In this document: positions 51,213 to 60,733 of the stretch, one piece after another
Position numbering within the stretch: the first letter of the stretch is position 1
Layout: each line of letters starts with the position of its first letter
Assembly: GCA_016713735.1 (NCBI GenBank)
Contig: JADJOP010000002.1
Coordinates: forward strand, 186,001-250,000
Direction: 5' to 3'
DNA from: Bryobacterales bacterium
GTDB taxonomy: Bacteria > Acidobacteriota > Terriglobia > Bryobacterales > Bryobacteraceae
DNA: 64,000 nt
Made by a program: the position numbers and the translations under genes
Notes under the pieces: model-generated
Told to the model about the DNA's origin: nothing
Seen by the model: the letters and a program-made list of their open reading frames with translations, nothing else
The model's database searches: none

Positions 51213-52574
51213 TTAGATTTTCTCAAAGTAGCGGCGGCGCTCCCAGTCGGTGACGGCGCGGTCAAAGGCGCGCTGCTCGCTGCGGTAGAAGTGTGCGTAG
51301 TGGGCGGCGACATCGGCGCCCAGAGTCTGCTTCACAAACTCGCTCGACTCGAAGCGCTCGACGGCTTCAGCCAGCGAATAGGGTACGCGCGGCAGTTGGC
51401 GGGCGGCGTAGACGTCGCCTTCGAAGACGGGCGGCGGTTCGATCTTGTTGGCGATGCCGTCGAGGCCGGAGGCAAGCGCCGCGGCGAAGGTGAGGTAGGG
51501 GTTGATGTCGGCGCCGGGGATGCGGCACTCGATACGCAGCGATTCGCCGTGGCCGACGACCCGGAAGCCGGCGGTGCGGTTGTCGTGGCTCCAGGCCAGG
51601 CGCGTGGGGGCCCAGGAGAGGTCTTCAAAACGCTTGTAGGAGTTAATGGTGGGCGCATAGAAGACCATGAACTCAGGGACGTGGGCGAGCCAGCCGCCGA
51701 GGAACCAGCGGAACACGTCGGTGCCGTGCACGGGGCCGAACTTCTTGTTGCCGGCGAAGGCGTTCTTGCCGCCCTTGCGCAGGCTCAAGTGGACGTGGCA
51801 GCCGGAGCCGGCCTGGCCGGCGGCCTGTTTGGCCATGAAGGTGACACTGACGCCCGATTGCTCGGCGACCTCCTTCAGGCATTGCTTATAGAGGGCGTGG
51901 TCGTCGGCCATGGCGAGGATGGGGCCGTAACGGACGTTGATTTCGTGCTGGCCGAGTCCCCATTCGCCCTTGGAGTTTTCCACCGAGATGCCGGAGGCCT
52001 TGAGGTGGCGGCGGACGGCGGCGGTGTAGAACTCCTCGCGCGTGCCCTGCAGGATGTTGTAGTCCTCCAGATACCAGCCGAGGGGTTCGAGGCCGCGGTA
52101 GTCCTTCTTCGCCGCATCACGGTAAGAGTCGCGGAAGATGTAGTATTCGAGCTCGGAAGCGGCCATGGGCTGGTAGCCGAGCGCGGCGGCACGCGCGAGT
52201 TGGCGTTTGAGGATGGCGCGCGGGGCGATGCCGACGTGATCGACGTCGCAGTGGACAAAAGCAGTGCGCTCCTGCCAGCTCAGCCGGCGCAGGGTGGTCA
52301 TGTCGGGGATGAGGTGGAAGTCGCCGTAGCCGAGTTCCCAGTTAGCGAACTGGTAGCCGGGGACGGGATCCATTTCGGCGTCGGTGGTGAGCAGGTAGTT
52401 GCAGGCATGGGTGCCGGCCGAGGCGACGTGGTCGAGGAAGAATTCGGCGTCGAAGCGCTTGCCCATGAGGCGGCCGTAGTGATCGGTGAAGGCGGCGATG
52501 ACGGTGTCGACTTCGCCCGATTTGGCGAGGCGTTTCAGCTCAACTGGTGTGAGATGGGCGGGTGCTGGTTTCAT
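51213..52574 (-). CDS. Glutamine synthetase family protein, likely gamma-glutamylamine synthetase
   Basis: 453 residues from ATG 52574, overlapping the permease 3' end by 35 bp. GS catalytic landmarks are present: ASELEYYIF, WGLGQHEINVRYGPILAMAD, GSGCHVHLSL, NSYKRF, SHDNRTAGFRVVG and RIECRIPGADINPYLTFAAAL. The N-terminus (AAFTDHYGRLMGKRFDAEFF) and length match the type III/PuuA-GlnA4-like branch, which ligates glutamate to amines such as putrescine or ethanolamine, more than GlnA itself. Operon context supports amine catabolism. The exact amine is not known. Confidence 0.85.
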   Translation of the reverse strand: MKPAPAHLTPVELKRLAKSGEVDTVIAAFTDHYGRLMGKRFDAEFFLDHVASAGTHACNYLLTTDAEMDPVPGYQFANWELGYGDFHLIPDMTTLRRLSWQERTAFVHCDVDHVGIAPRAILKRQLARAAALGYQPMAASELEYYIFRDSYRDAAKKDYRGLEPLGWYLEDYNILQGTREEFYTAAVRRHLKASGISVENSKGEWGLGQHEINVRYGPILAMADDHALYKQCLKEVAEQSGVSVTFMAKQAAGQAGSGCHVHLSLRKGGKNAFAGNKKFGPVHGTDVFRWFLGGWLAHVPEFMVFYAPTINSYKRFEDLSWAPTRLAWSHDNRTAGFRVVGHGESLRIECRIPGADINPYLTFAAALASGLDGIANKIEPPPVFEGDVYAARQLPRVPYSLAEAVERFESSEFVKQTLGADVAAHYAHFYRSEQRAFDRAVTDWERRRYFEKI

Positions 52575-53928
52575 GGGCTTCGACGTGTCGGCGGCGATAT
52601 AGCCAATAGTACGCGAGCATGACGGCAATGAAGACCGCGGCTCCGGTGACGCCGGGGCGGAACGAGGGCACGGCAAAGGTGGCGGCAAGGCAGACGAGGG
52701 CCAGCGTGATGCCGGCAAGAGCGCCGGGTACGCCGAGCGGGGAGCGGTAGGGGCGGGCGAGCAATGGCGAATCGACCCGCAGGCGGACAAACGAGAGCAG
52801 CACGAGGATGTAGGAGAGCAGCGCGCCGAAGACGGCCATATTGAGCAGCGCCGCGCCGACGCTGGCCGAGTAGCGCTGGGCGAGGAAGCAGAGGCCAAGG
52901 CCAAGCGCGCCGCCGAACAGCAGCGCGGTGTCGGGCGTGCGCCAGCGTCCGACGTGGCCGAGGGCGGCCGGCAGGTAGCCGGAGCGGCTGAGCGCGAACA
53001 GCAGGCGGCCGTAGGCGTAGATGATGGAGTGGAAGCTGGCGATAAGGCCGGTGAGCGAGATGATCGACAACGCGGCCGAGGTCATGTTGGAGGGGAAGAC
53101 GGCGCGGAATCCGGTTTCGAGCGGGGAGTTCGACGCGCCCACGCCTTGCGCGCCGGGGCCGACGCCGGAGTTGAGCACGAGCGTGCAGAGCGAGAGGCCG
53201 AGCAGCGTCGCCATGCCCCATTTGAGGGCGCGCGGCATGTCGCGCGCGGCGTCGTAGCTCTCTTCGGCTGAGAGCGGCAGTTGTTCGATAGCGAGATAGA
53301 ACCAGACGGCGTAGGGCAAGGCCGAGAAGACGCCGAACCAGCCGTGGGGCAGGAAGGCGGTGCCGCCGGGAACGGTGGGGGCGATGTTGAGGGCGCGGCT
53401 CCAGGAGAAGGAGCCGGTGAGGAGTGCGCTCGCGTAGAAGAAGACGAGCACGGCGGCGGCGAGAGCCGTGATGGCCATCGAGACGCGGAAGGTGAGCGCC
53501 GCGCCTTTCACGTTGATGAAGACGAACACGCAATAGAAGGCCACCCACCAGACCCATTCCGCGGTGGAGGGGGCGAGGGCCTTCATGTAGCCGGCAATTC
53601 CGGCGACGATGACGGCGGGCGTGGTGACGTATTCGATGGCGTCGGTGAGGCCGTTGAGGAAGGCGCGGTCTTTGCCAAAAGCGGAGCGCGTGAAGTTGTA
53701 AAAGCCACCGGCCGAAGGCAGGGCGGCGGAGAGTTCGGCGATGGAGAAAACGAGGCAGACGTACATGGCCGCGATGAGCAGCGTGGCCAGGAAAAGACCG
53801 CCGAAACCACCCGTGAGAAGGCCGGTTTGCCAGCCGAAAAAATTTCCGGAGATCACACCGCCGACGCCGAGGGCCCAGAGGTGGACCCATCCGGCAGTTT
53901 TCTGAAGATTTTGGCTGGATTCCGGCAA
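52540..53928 (-). CDS. APC family amino acid/amine permease (ethanolamine-permease-like)
   Basis: About 462 residues if TTG 53928 is used; the frame stays open to TTG 54003, where an extra stretch would run into the promoter of the divergent gene, so the shorter start is preferred without firm evidence. Twelve or so helices: WVHLWALGVGGVISGNFFGW (unwound first helix with GVGGVISG), GFGGLFLATLLIAAMYVC, AELSAALPSAGGFYNFTRSA, and so on to a basic C-terminus. The start of helix 1 and the PSAGGFY motif resemble Eat-type ethanolamine permeases. First gene of the minus-strand operon leading to the GS-like enzyme. Confidence 0.83.
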   Translation of the reverse strand: MPESSQNLQKTAGWVHLWALGVGGVISGNFFGWQTGLLTGGFGGLFLATLLIAAMYVCLVFSIAELSAALPSAGGFYNFTRSAFGKDRAFLNGLTDAIEYVTTPAVIVAGIAGYMKALAPSTAEWVWWVAFYCVFVFINVKGAALTFRVSMAITALAAAVLVFFYASALLTGSFSWSRALNIAPTVPGGTAFLPHGWFGVFSALPYAVWFYLAIEQLPLSAEESYDAARDMPRALKWGMATLLGLSLCTLVLNSGVGPGAQGVGASNSPLETGFRAVFPSNMTSAALSIISLTGLIASFHSIIYAYGRLLFALSRSGYLPAALGHVGRWRTPDTALLFGGALGLGLCFLAQRYSASVGAALLNMAVFGALLSYILVLLSFVRLRVDSPLLARPYRSPLGVPGALAGITLALVCLAATFAVPSFRPGVTGAAVFIAVMLAYYWLYRRRHVEAHETSTRPSHTS

Positions 53929-53972
53929 GGGTTGAGGGTCAGTGTAGCACGCTGAAGTCTTCCATTTGACAT

Positions 53973-54000
53973 TTGGCAGTAACAGTCGGCGCGCTACAAT
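53973..54000 (+). promoter_or_regulatory. Sigma70-type promoter of the TonB-dependent receptor gene
   Basis: TTGGCA (53973-53978), 16-bp spacer, TACAAT (53995-54000). Start of transcription would be near 54007, leaving about 33 bases to ATG 54040 with AGGAG at 54024. A TTGACA at 53966 is too far from the -10 element (23 bp) to be the partner. Confidence 0.6.
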
Positions 54001-54039
54001 CAACCGAATTTGGGAGTACTTTCAGGAGCTCAATCAATA

Positions 54040-57000
54040 ATGTTTCTTAAGAAAACAGCAGCTTTGCCTGCGGTGTTGCTATTCGCGGCGGGCATGCCCG
54101 TGATGTTCGCGCAGTCGACTTACGGTGTGATCCTCGGCGACGTGACCGACGCATCGGGCGCGGCCGTGAAAGGCGCAAAGGTAAAGGTGACGCAGACGGC
54201 GGCGAACACAAGCCGCGAAGGCGTCACCAACGACGAAGGCGCGTATGAGTTTCAGAACGTGGATGCCGGTCCGTACTCGGTGACGGTGTCGGCGCCTGGA
54301 TTCCGCACGTTCGCCTCGAGCACGGTGACACTGGCGGCGCGCACGCGGTTGCGCCTGGATGCGCGGCTGGAGGTGGGCGAGGTTTCGCAGACACTTGAAG
54401 TGACGACGTCGGCGGGTGTGATTGCGACGGACAGCCCGACGATTCAGTCGAGCCTGACGGCGGAAAAGGTGCTCAACCTGCCGTCGAACGTGCGCGGAGC
54501 GGGCAGCACGAGCCCGTATGCGCTGCTGCAGTCGCTGCCCGGTGTGCAGGCCGATAACGGCCTGGGCCTTTCGATTCAGGGCGGACTGCCGGCGCAGTCG
54601 GAGTCGACCGTGGACGGTATTTCGATCACGGTTTCGACGGGCAACAGCCCCAACCGCAACATGTTCCTCTCGGTGGAATCGATCTCCGAGGTGCGTGTGC
54701 AGGGCGTGGGCAACACGGCCGAGTTCGGCCAGCCGGGCGATGTGACGGTGATCTCCAAGGGCGGCGGGAACGACTATCACGGCGCGCTGTTCTGGTATCA
54801 CCAGAATAAGGCGCTTGATGCGCGGTCCTACGGCCAGAACGTGCTGCCGGCGAAGATCGGCAACACGTTTGGCGGCACCATCGGCGGTCCTGTATCGATC
54901 CCGAAGCTGTATGACGGCAAGGACAAGACGTTCTTCTACTTCACCTGGGAGTCGATGAGGTTTCCGCGCCAAGGCACGGTGCAGAACACGGTGCCGACGA
55001 GCTTTGTGAAGAACGGCGATTTCAGCCGCGAGGGTGTGAACATCCGCGATCCGTTCACGGGAATGCCGTTTGCGGGCAACATCATTCCGGCTTCGCGCAT
55101 CAGCGATGTCGCCAGGAAGGTGATGTCCCTGTATCCGGATCCGAACACGGGGCCGACAGACCGGCGCACGGCGTCGAACTTTCGCGAGAACCGTTCGACG
55201 AGCATCAACTCCGATCAATATGAAGCGCGCGTGGACCAGACGTTCAACACGAAGCACACCGTGTACGGCCGCTTCTCCTACAAGAACAACCCGTCGAGCG
55301 GATCGAACAATTTGACATTGCCTTCGGATACGCTAAGCGCGAAGTTCTGGCAGGCGTCCGGTTCGTGGACCTACGCCGCGCGGCCCAACCTGTTGAACGA
55401 GGCGCGCATGGGGTTTGTGAAATCGGACTCGGCGACGATTTTCAATTTCGATGGCCGTGCTTTCACCAACGGGCTGGGGTTGAGGGACATTCAGAGTGAC
55501 ATCTTCTTCAACGGTCTGCCGAACTTCAGCATCGACCTATACACGGCGGTGAATAAAGGACGGCCGGGCTTCAGCATCTCCGACAACGTGCAGTTTATCG
55601 ACAACCTGACGTGGGTGAAGGGCAAGCATACCTTCAAGTTCGGCGCCGACGTGCGCAATCTGCGGGCGCAGTCGAGCCTGGGCTTCACGACGGGCAACAA
55701 CTATGGGGACTTCGCCTTTGGCCCGACGTTCAGCGGGTATGGTTTTTCCGACTTTCTGCTGGGGGTTCCGGCGCAGTCGGCCATTGCCATCCTGTCGCGC
55801 GACAACGATGGCCAGGCGACGCACTACAAGATGTATGTGCAGGATACGATCCGCGTGAACCAGAAGCTGACGCTTGATTTAGGGTTGCGCTACGAGGTGC
55901 ACCCCGGCTACCGGGACAACGGGCTCAATATCGCCAACTTCGACCGCACGGTTGCCCGCACGGGACGGGTGATCATCATGTCGGACCCCGAGGCGCGGAA
56001 CCTGGTGGCGCCGGGCGCGATCCTCTCGTTTAATGGCTGCCCCGGCGCGGCGGTGAACGGGGTGGGCTGCACGCCGATCGTCACGGCCGAGGAAGCGGGC
56101 CTTCCGGAGGCGCTGCGCACGACCTACAAGAAGCAGTTCCTGCCCCGGGTTGGCGCGGCCTACCGGTTGAACAACAAGACGACGCTGCGCGCCAGCGGCG
56201 GGCTGTACAACATGATTCTGATGGGCTCGGTGTTCTTCTCGCTGACCGGGACGGTGCAGAGCGACGTTCGCAACTTCAACAACATCGGCTCCGACGGCCG
56301 GCCGATCTTTCAGCTGCCCAACACGCGGACGCCGGGCAGCGGCGTGCGCGGCGGTTCGCTGGGCACGTTTGAGTTCCGCACCGCCAACCAGATCGACTTC
56401 AAGCCGCCGCAGATGTTGCAGTGGGCCTTGTCGATCGACCGCGAATTGAACTCGACCACGGGCTTGCGGCTCTCCTTCATCGGCAACCGCTCCTACCACC
56501 TGCCGTGGGCGCCCGACATCAACCAGATGCAGCCGTCCACAACGTTCTTTTCGCAGCGCACGAACCTCGACCGTCCATTCCCGAACTGGGGTCTGATTTT
56601 CAGCCGCGACGCCGGGGCGAACTCGATCTATAACTCGCTGCAAATGGAATTGAACCGGCGCTTTGCCCAGGGACTGAGCTTCACCTCGGCCTATACGCTG
56701 GCCAAGAATCTGGCCGACAACGCCGGCCCGAACCCGTCGGGCTTTGCCGGCGAAACGGGTGGCGGGCGAGTGACCAATTCGCTTGACCGTCGCGCCGACC
56801 GCGGCGATGTGTATGCCACGCGGCGCCACCGCTTCGTGAACACCTTCGTCTATCAGTTGCCGTTCGGCAAGGGGCGCAAGTTCCTTGGCGACAGCGGCGG
56901 CCTGGCCGATCTCGTGTTGGGCGGCTGGCAGATGTCCAGCATTCTGACGCTGCAGACCGGGCCGTTTCTGACGCCTAACTTCTCTGGCGGCGATCCCTCG

Positions 57001-57453
57001 GGCACGAACGCCCCCAGCCGCGGCGGGCAACGTCCGGACCGCATCGGCGAGGCCAACGGGTCGCTTTCGAGCCCGACGCGCGACCTGTGGGCCGACCGCG
57101 CGGCGTTCCTTTGCCCCGGCCGCGCCCCCGGCAGTCTGCAGTTTGACTGCCGCGTGGGTTCGACGCCGGGCCGCGATCCGAATCCGATCGGCCGCTTTGG
57201 CAATGCTGGCGTCGGCATTCTGACCGGTCCGGGCACATTCGGGCTGAACCTGGGCCTGAGCAAGCGGTTCATCCTCCGTGAGGGTGTGGGCCTGCGCCTG
57301 GAGGGTTCGTTCACCAACCTGCCGAACTGGACCAACCTGGGCGATCCGAACCTGAACATCGCTGACAACAATTTCGGGCGGATCACCGGTTCGCGCGGCG
57401 TCGACTTTGGCGGCGGGCGCACGGGCCAGGTTGCGCTGCGGTTGGAGTTCTGA
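54040..57453 (+). CDS. TonB-dependent receptor with N-terminal carboxypeptidase-regulatory domain (Oar-like)
   Basis: 1,137 residues from ATG 54040, chosen because it has AGGAG and the signal peptide FLKKTAALPAVLLFAAGMPV. A CarboxypepD_reg domain (YGVILGDVTDASGAAVKGAK to YSVTVSAPGFRTF, residues about 22-105) precedes a plug (NNGLGLSIQGG-like ADNGLGLSIQGGLPAQSEST, EVRVQGVGNTAEFGQPGDV) and a long beta-barrel ending in the aromatic VALRLEF. Such Oar-like outer-membrane proteins are expanded in acidobacteria and are thought to import glycans or peptides. It faces the permease operon divergently, but a shared function is unproven. Confidence 0.9.
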   Translation: MFLKKTAALPAVLLFAAGMPVMFAQSTYGVILGDVTDASGAAVKGAKVKVTQTAANTSREGVTNDEGAYEFQNVDAGPYSVTVSAPGFRTFASSTVTLAARTRLRLDARLEVGEVSQTLEVTTSAGVIATDSPTIQSSLTAEKVLNLPSNVRGAGSTSPYALLQSLPGVQADNGLGLSIQGGLPAQSESTVDGISITVSTGNSPNRNMFLSVESISEVRVQGVGNTAEFGQPGDVTVISKGGGNDYHGALFWYHQNKALDARSYGQNVLPAKIGNTFGGTIGGPVSIPKLYDGKDKTFFYFTWESMRFPRQGTVQNTVPTSFVKNGDFSREGVNIRDPFTGMPFAGNIIPASRISDVARKVMSLYPDPNTGPTDRRTASNFRENRSTSINSDQYEARVDQTFNTKHTVYGRFSYKNNPSSGSNNLTLPSDTLSAKFWQASGSWTYAARPNLLNEARMGFVKSDSATIFNFDGRAFTNGLGLRDIQSDIFFNGLPNFSIDLYTAVNKGRPGFSISDNVQFIDNLTWVKGKHTFKFGADVRNLRAQSSLGFTTGNNYGDFAFGPTFSGYGFSDFLLGVPAQSAIAILSRDNDGQATHYKMYVQDTIRVNQKLTLDLGLRYEVHPGYRDNGLNIANFDRTVARTGRVIIMSDPEARNLVAPGAILSFNGCPGAAVNGVGCTPIVTAEEAGLPEALRTTYKKQFLPRVGAAYRLNNKTTLRASGGLYNMILMGSVFFSLTGTVQSDVRNFNNIGSDGRPIFQLPNTRTPGSGVRGGSLGTFEFRTANQIDFKPPQMLQWALSIDRELNSTTGLRLSFIGNRSYHLPWAPDINQMQPSTTFFSQRTNLDRPFPNWGLIFSRDAGANSIYNSLQMELNRRFAQGLSFTSAYTLAKNLADNAGPNPSGFAGETGGGRVTNSLDRRADRGDVYATRRHRFVNTFVYQLPFGKGRKFLGDSGGLADLVLGGWQMSSILTLQTGPFLTPNFSGGDPSGTNAPSRGGQRPDRIGEANGSLSSPTRDLWADRAAFLCPGRAPGSLQFDCRVGSTPGRDPNPIGRFGNAGVGILTGPGTFGLNLGLSKRFILREGVGLRLEGSFTNLPNWTNLGDPNLNIADNNFGRITGSRGVDFGGGRTGQVALRLEF

Positions 57454-57476
57454 GTAAGAGCGGAGATTCCCGCACA

Positions 57477-57512
57477 GGGGCCGGCTTGCCGTTTCGACGG
57501 TAGGGCCGGCCC
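57477..57512 (+). terminator. GC-rich stem-loop after the TonB receptor gene
   Basis: GGGCCGGC (57478-57485) pairs with GCCGGCCC (57505-57512), with an inner CCG/CGG pairing, 24 bp after the stop codon. No T run follows, so it may be a weak or rho-assisted terminator. The 57513-57684 stretch before maeB holds no gene. Confidence 0.5.
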
Positions 57513-57684
57513 TTCGCGCGTTTGGGGGAGGAGAGGGCCGCGTGGGCGCGAGAGGGCCGATATACTGACTGCTGCCGCCGGCCAGGTGAGTCCGGCGGGG
57601 AGAGGGTTGGCCCACGACGTGCACTTAGAACCTAACGGCGGAGTCCGTGACGACGACCGCCACGAGCCAGAGAAAGGCAACAGT

Positions 57685-59961
57685 ATGAAAATCCGTCGTG
57701 AGGATGCGCTGGCATACCATGCCCCGTCGTCCTCCGGGTCGCCCGCGGGCAAAGTGTCGGTGGTACCCACCAAACCTTGCCGCACCCAGCGTGATTTGTC
57801 GCTGGCCTACACCCCCGGTGTGGCAATTCCCTGCCTGGAGATTGAGAAAGACCCTTCACTCGCCTACCAGTACACGTCGAAAGGCAACCTGGTGGCCGTG
57901 GTGACCAACGGCACGGCCGTGTTGGGGCTGGGCAATATCGGGCCGCTGGCTGGTAAGCCGGTGATGGAGGGCAAGGGGGTCTTATTCAAGAGGTTCGCCG
58001 ATATCGACGTATTCGATATTGAACTGGCGACGCTCGATCCGCAGGAGATCATCCGCACCTGTCAGCTTCTGGAGCCGACCTTCGGCGGCATCAACCTGGA
58101 AGACATCAAGGCGCCGGACTGTTTCATCGTTGAGGAAGAGCTGCGGCGGACGATGAAGATCCCGGTGTTCCATGACGATCAGCATGGGACGGCGATCATC
58201 TCCGGGGCGGCGCTGTTGAACGCGCTGGAAATCGTCGGCAAGACGCTCGCCGGGGCGCGCATTGTGGTGAACGGCGCCGGGGCCAGCGCGATCTCGTGCG
58301 CCTCGCATTTCATCAAATTGGGGGCGCGGCGCGAAAACATCATCATGTGCGACTCCAAGGGGGTGATTTATGCCGGCCGTACGGCGGGCATGAACGCCTA
58401 CAAGGAACGCTTCGTGAGCGATACGAAGGCGCGTACGCTCGGCGAGGCGCTGGTGGGGGCCGATGTGTTCATCGGGCTGTCGTCGGCCAACTGCCTGACC
58501 GGGGAGATGATCCAGCCGATGGCGAAGGACCCGGTGATCTTCGCGCTGGCCAATCCGGACCCGGAAATCCCGTATGAAGAAGCCGTGGCGGCGCGGCCCG
58601 ATGCGATTGTGGCCACCGGGCGGAGCGACTATCCGAACCAGGTGAACAACGTGCTCGGCTTCCCGTTCATCTTCCGCGGGGCGCTCGATGTGCGGGCGAC
58701 GATGATCAACGACGAGATGAAGCTGGCGGCCACGCTGGCGCTGGCGAAGCTGACGCGCGAGGATGTGCCCGATTCGGTGCGGCGCGCGTATGGCGTGGGC
58801 AAGATGGAGTTCGGGCGCGAATACATAATCCCGAAGCCGTTTGACCCGCGCGTGCTGGTGTACGAGGCGGCGGCGGTGGCCCAGGCGGCGATGGAGACCG
58901 GTGTGGCGCAGATTCAACTGAATCTGGACGACTACCGCGAGAGCCTGGAAAAGCGGCTCGGCAAGGCGCGGGAAGTGATGCGCATGCTGATCCACAAAGC
59001 GCAGCAGGCGCCGAAGAAGATCGTCTTTCCCGAGGGCTCCGACGAGCGCATCATCCGCGCGGCGCGGGTGCTGATCGACGAACACATTGCCCTCCCGGTG
59101 CTGGTGGGCGACGCGGCGGCGATTCACGCCTCGCTGGCGGCGCTGCATGTGGACGCTTCGCTTGTGGAGATTGTCGACCCGGCGGCCGACGCGCGGGCCG
59201 GTTTGTACATGGACGAGTTGTTCCGGCTGCGGCAGCGCAAGGGCATGACGCGCTGCGAGGCCAGGAACAGCGTGCGCGACCCGTTCGTGTTCGCCTCGTT
59301 GATGGTCCACCTGGGCGACGCCGACGGCATGCTCGGCGGCATGACGCGGAACTACCCGGACACGATCCGGCCGGCTCTGCAAGTGATCCAGATGGAGAAG
59401 GGGCTGAAGCGCGTGTGCGGCGCCTACCTGCTGATCACGCCTAAGGGCGAGTTCTACATGCTGGCCGACCCGACGGTGAACCTCGAGCCGACGAGTGAGG
59501 AACTGGCTGAGATTGCCATCCTCGCCGCCCGCACGGCGCGGCGGTTTGACCTCGAGCCGAGGGTCGCGATGATCTCGTTCTCCAACTTCGGCTCGACGCG
59601 GCATCCGCTGGCGGCGAAGGTGGCCCGGGCGGTGGAGATCGTGCACAATCGCGCGCCGGAGTTGGTCATCGACGGCGAGGTGCAGGCCGACCTCGCAGTG
59701 TCGCCGGAGATGCTCGCCGAGCAGTATCCGTTCACGCCGCTGGCCGAGCGCGGAGCCAATGTGCTCGTGTTTCCGAATCTGGAGGCTGGCAACGCGTCAT
59801 ACCGCCTGCTGGCCAGGCTCGGCAATTGCGAGTTGGTGGGGCCGATCCTGATGGGCTTTGCTCATCCGCTGCATGTGCTGCCGCCGGAGACCGAGGTGGA
59901 CACGATCGTGAAGATGGCCGCCGTGGCCGTGGTGGAAGCGCAGGAGAAAGCGGCCAAGTAG
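57685..59961 (+). CDS. maeB: NADP-dependent malic enzyme with phosphotransacetylase-like domain
   Basis: 758 residues from ATG 57685, with AAAGG eight bases before; the open frame to 57586 is not needed. The N-terminal malic enzyme part (about 1-430) has DLSLAYTPGVA, GNIGPLAGKPVMEGK, DIDVFDIEL, NLEDIKAPDCF, VFHDDQHGTAI and VVNGAGASAIS. The C-terminal 320 residues (KKIVFPEGSDERIIRAARVL, LHVDASLVEIVDP, HLGDADGMLGGMTRNYP, ISFSNFGSTRHP) form a phosphotransacetylase-like domain that in MaeB mediates regulation by acetyl-CoA and does not show activity. It makes pyruvate, CO2 and NADPH from malate. A fumarase gene follows 3 kb downstream. Confidence 0.94.
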   Translation: MKIRREDALAYHAPSSSGSPAGKVSVVPTKPCRTQRDLSLAYTPGVAIPCLEIEKDPSLAYQYTSKGNLVAVVTNGTAVLGLGNIGPLAGKPVMEGKGVLFKRFADIDVFDIELATLDPQEIIRTCQLLEPTFGGINLEDIKAPDCFIVEEELRRTMKIPVFHDDQHGTAIISGAALLNALEIVGKTLAGARIVVNGAGASAISCASHFIKLGARRENIIMCDSKGVIYAGRTAGMNAYKERFVSDTKARTLGEALVGADVFIGLSSANCLTGEMIQPMAKDPVIFALANPDPEIPYEEAVAARPDAIVATGRSDYPNQVNNVLGFPFIFRGALDVRATMINDEMKLAATLALAKLTREDVPDSVRRAYGVGKMEFGREYIIPKPFDPRVLVYEAAAVAQAAMETGVAQIQLNLDDYRESLEKRLGKAREVMRMLIHKAQQAPKKIVFPEGSDERIIRAARVLIDEHIALPVLVGDAAAIHASLAALHVDASLVEIVDPAADARAGLYMDELFRLRQRKGMTRCEARNSVRDPFVFASLMVHLGDADGMLGGMTRNYPDTIRPALQVIQMEKGLKRVCGAYLLITPKGEFYMLADPTVNLEPTSEELAEIAILAARTARRFDLEPRVAMISFSNFGSTRHPLAAKVARAVEIVHNRAPELVIDGEVQADLAVSPEMLAEQYPFTPLAERGANVLVFPNLEAGNASYRLLARLGNCELVGPILMGFAHPLHVLPPETEVDTIVKMAAVAVVEAQEKAAK

Positions 59962-60001
59962 AAGCGGCGCGGCGCATGCTATCGTGGGGGACTTCCTCAC
60001 G

Positions 60002-60733
60002 ATGATGCCGGAACTGGCTTGGTGGCAATGGGCGCTCGCCATCGCGTGCGCCTTCTGTGTGGGCGTGGCCAAAACGGGTGTGCCGGGGCTGGGCATACTC
60101 GTGGTGCCGATGATGGTGCTGGTGGCGGGCGACGCGCGCAAGTCGGCCGGCTGGCTGCTGCCGGTGCTGTGCTTTGCCGACCTGTTCGCGGTGTTCTATT
60201 ACCGGCGTCATGCGGCGGCGGGCAAGCTGTTTTCGCTGATTCCCTCGGTGCTGGTGGGCATGGCGGCGGGGGCGCTCACCTTGTCGCTGCCCGAAGGGCG
60301 AATCCGTCCCTTGATCGGCGTGATCGTGCTCGTGATGCTGGCCGTCTACCTGTGGCGGAAGCGGCATCCGGAGGCTTTTGCGCTGGCCAACCATGGCGCG
60401 CCATATGGCGTGGTGGCCGGATTTTCAACGACAGTGGCCAATGCCGCCGGTCCGGCGATGAGTCTCTATCTGTTGACGAAAAAGCTGACCAAGGAAGAGT
60501 TCGTGGCCACGGGAGCGTGGTTCTTCTTCTGCGTGAACCTGACGAAGGTGCCCATCTACGCCTGGCACGGTTTGTTCAGCCGCTCGTCGCTTCTGATGGA
60601 CCTGATGCTGGCTCCGGCCGTGCTCTGCGGGGCGCTGAGCGGGCGTTGGGCGCTGACGCGGATCTCGGCCGGATCGTTTGAGTTTCTCGTGCTGGCGCTG
60701 ACGGCGGTGAGCGCGCTGATTCTCTTCCGTTAG
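60002..60733 (+). CDS. TauE/SafE family sulfite/anion exporter
   Basis: 243 residues from ATG 60002 (an in-frame GTG at 59984 is an alternative). About eight helices in two repeats; the conserved signatures are VGVAKTGVPGLGILVVPMM in the first half and GVVAGFSTTVANAAGPAMSL in the second. TauE/SafE proteins export small organic or inorganic sulfur anions, often sulfite, or carboxylates. No sulfur-metabolic partner is adjacent. Its 3' end overlaps the convergent chromate-transporter gene by 4 bp. Confidence 0.87.
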   Translation: MMPELAWWQWALAIACAFCVGVAKTGVPGLGILVVPMMVLVAGDARKSAGWLLPVLCFADLFAVFYYRRHAAAGKLFSLIPSVLVGMAAGALTLSLPEGRIRPLIGVIVLVMLAVYLWRKRHPEAFALANHGAPYGVVAGFSTTVANAAGPAMSLYLLTKKLTKEEFVATGAWFFFCVNLTKVPIYAWHGLFSRSSLLMDLMLAPAVLCGALSGRWALTRISAGSFEFLVLALTAVSALILFR

